Positions 6,055-7,144 of a DNA stretch of 7,144 nucleotides are shown piece by piece. The stretch's first letter is position 1, and each line of letters begins with the position of its first letter. This stretch comes from CAZILN01 sp964540005 (lineage in GTDB: Bacteria; Bacteroidota; Bacteroidia; Bacteroidales; SM23-62). A program made the position numbers and the translations under genes. The DNA is taken from positions 1 through 7,144 of the forward strand of contig CAZILN010000134.1 of assembly GCA_964540005.1 (NCBI GenBank). The letters are read 5' to 3'. Under the pieces are notes generated by a model. It was not told the DNA's origin. It did not search any database and saw only the letters and a list, made by a program, of their open reading frames with translations.

Positions 6055-7144
6055 ATGAGCGAGTATATGAAAAAAATGTATTTCCCACCCAGTGCCTCCG
6101 GATTTCAGCCTCAGCATTTATTAATCGTACTGCGTAACAAAATAAGGCTTCTTATCCTTATAAGTATGGGAGTCCTTCTGTTTTTCTCACCTAAGGTTTA
6201 TTCACAGGATGAAGATCTCACAAGGATCATCACGGGAACCCTGTTGGATGAACAAAATGAACCGGTTATCGGGGCTACTGTTGCTATAAAAGGAACGACT
6301 ACCGGAACGATCACAGGTATTGATGGAAAATACACTATTAAGATCCCAGATGAGGATGGACTGGTTCTGGTTTTTTCATATATAGGTATGGGCACACAGG
6401 AGGTGACAGTCGTTGACCAAACCGAAATTAATCTCATACTGGAGGAGAGTGCCTTTGATCTGGAACAGGTTATTATGATCGGCTATGGTGTGCAAAAGAA
6501 AATTGATGTTACAGGAAGTGTCTCGGTGGTTGATGGAGAATCCATCAATAATTCTCCGGTAATTGGTATTGACCAGGCCATCCAGGGACGAATTTCTGGT
6601 GTCAGAACAACACAAACAACCGGACAGCCGGGAGAATCTGTTAATGTTCGTATTCGTGGTGTGGGAACAATTGGCGATAATGATCCTTTATACATTATTG
6701 ATGGTGTACCTACTAAAGACGGAATGAATGTGGTCTCTCCCGCAGAAATTGAGAGCATAAGTATTTTGAAAGATGCAGCTTCTGCGGCAATTTACGGGGC
6801 CCGTTCTGCCAATGGTGTAGTTTTAATAACGACTAAAAAAGGAAAGCAGGGAGCCCCGAAAATCAGTTACAATGGCTACGTTGGTATTCAGACTCATGGT
6901 AAACTAATCGATATGGCCGATACAAAAGGCTATGTTGCAACCTATAACGAAGCAGTTGAAAATGATAATGCCATGGTCACAAGTCTAATTTTAAAACGTA
7001 AACCCATACCCTTCGATACTGACACGCTCCCCAACATTGATCATCTTAAAGAAATATTCAGACCTGCTATTATTCAAAGTCATCAACTGAGTATCGGCGG
7101 GGGGAGTGAAACCGCCAGTTACAATTTAACCTTTGATTATCTTA
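6055..7144 (+). CDS. SusC/RagA-family TonB-dependent outer-membrane receptor, N-terminal part
   Basis: This frame runs open from ATG 6055 to the right edge (363 codons), so most of the beta-barrel is missing. SusC-like proteins import oligosaccharides or other large nutrients across the outer membrane using TonB energy, normally with a SusD lipoprotein lid encoded next. Visible parts: a long basic N-region; a hydrophobic signal core (LLILISMGVLLFF) with probable cleavage after VYS, residue 50; a carboxypeptidase-regulatory-like domain (about 57-135, ITGTLLDEQNEPVIGATV); the family signature around residues 138-150 (DLEQVIMIGYGVQKK); and a plug domain with VRIRGVGTIG, PLYIIDGVP and IYGARSANGVVLITTKKG (to about residue 265). 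ATGs at codons 5 and 8 are alternative starts that shorten the n-region without altering the signal. No frameshift is seen in the visible part. It points away from the HEPN/MNT and hydrolase genes, so it belongs to a separate unit, possibly a neighbouring polysaccharide-utilisation operon. Substrate cannot be read from this part. Confidence 0.93.
   Translation, partial: MSEYMKKMYFPPSASGFQPQHLLIVLRNKIRLLILISMGVLLFFSPKVYSQDEDLTRIITGTLLDEQNEPVIGATVAIKGTTTGTITGIDGKYTIKIPDEDGLVLVFSYIGMGTQEVTVVDQTEINLILEESAFDLEQVIMIGYGVQKKIDVTGSVSVVDGESINNSPVIGIDQAIQGRISGVRTTQTTGQPGESVNVRIRGVGTIGDNDPLYIIDGVPTKDGMNVVSPAEIESISILKDAASAAIYGARSANGVVLITTKKGKQGAPKISYNGYVGIQTHGKLIDMADTKGYVATYNEAVENDNAMVTSLILKRKPIPFDTDTLPNIDHLKEIFRPAIIQSHQLSIGGGSETASYNLTFDYL

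Noticed and set aside
6198..6758. Minus-strand ORFs (6198-6437, 6376-6615, 6483-6758) within the SusC-like gene
   Set aside because: They are antisense to a strongly conserved coding frame and have no recognisable domains.

Overview
The window looks like part of a carbohydrate-utilisation region of a Bacteroidota genome. The main evidence is the start of a SusC/RagA-type TonB-dependent outer-membrane receptor at the right edge, a lineage hallmark. Secreted glycoside hydrolases, A/T-rich leaders without clear Shine-Dalgarno sequences, and moderate G+C fit this. The order or genus cannot be fixed from the sequence.

The left two thirds (1-4587) is a minus-strand carbohydrate block. In transcription order it holds a XylE-like sugar:H+ symporter (3175-4587), a large secreted modular glycoside hydrolase 20 nt downstream (671-3154), a hairpin terminator (537-577), and the N-terminus of a secreted family-2-type glycoside hydrolase running off the left edge (1-493). 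The inferred logic is that the exported enzymes cut a glycan or glycoside and the inner-membrane symporter imports a released monosaccharide, with xylose or a related aldose as the best guess.

The middle (4769-5540) is a compact minus-strand HEPN/MNT toxin-antitoxin pair. The HEPN protein carries an RX4HXY motif (R96, H101, Y103) and the nucleotidyltransferase carries GSX10DXD. The HEPN gene appears to start with TTG and has a plausible promoter just upstream.

Directly next to that promoter, on the plus strand (5595-5897), is a headless remnant of an MscS-family mechanosensitive channel. Only the C-terminal part survives, and nothing like the channel's membrane domain is present in the window. 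This suggests the HEPN/MNT side of the junction replaced the 5' part of the gene.

The right part (6055-7144) is the 5' end of the SusC-like receptor gene, preceded by two overlapping A/T-rich inverted repeats. Its SusD partner, if present, lies beyond the window. I see no rRNA, tRNA, CRISPR array, transposase or integrase. The least ordinary points are the channel relic abutting the toxin-antitoxin pair, the well-preserved HEPN/MNT active sites, the two TTG starts, and the modular hydrolase whose family I cannot name.
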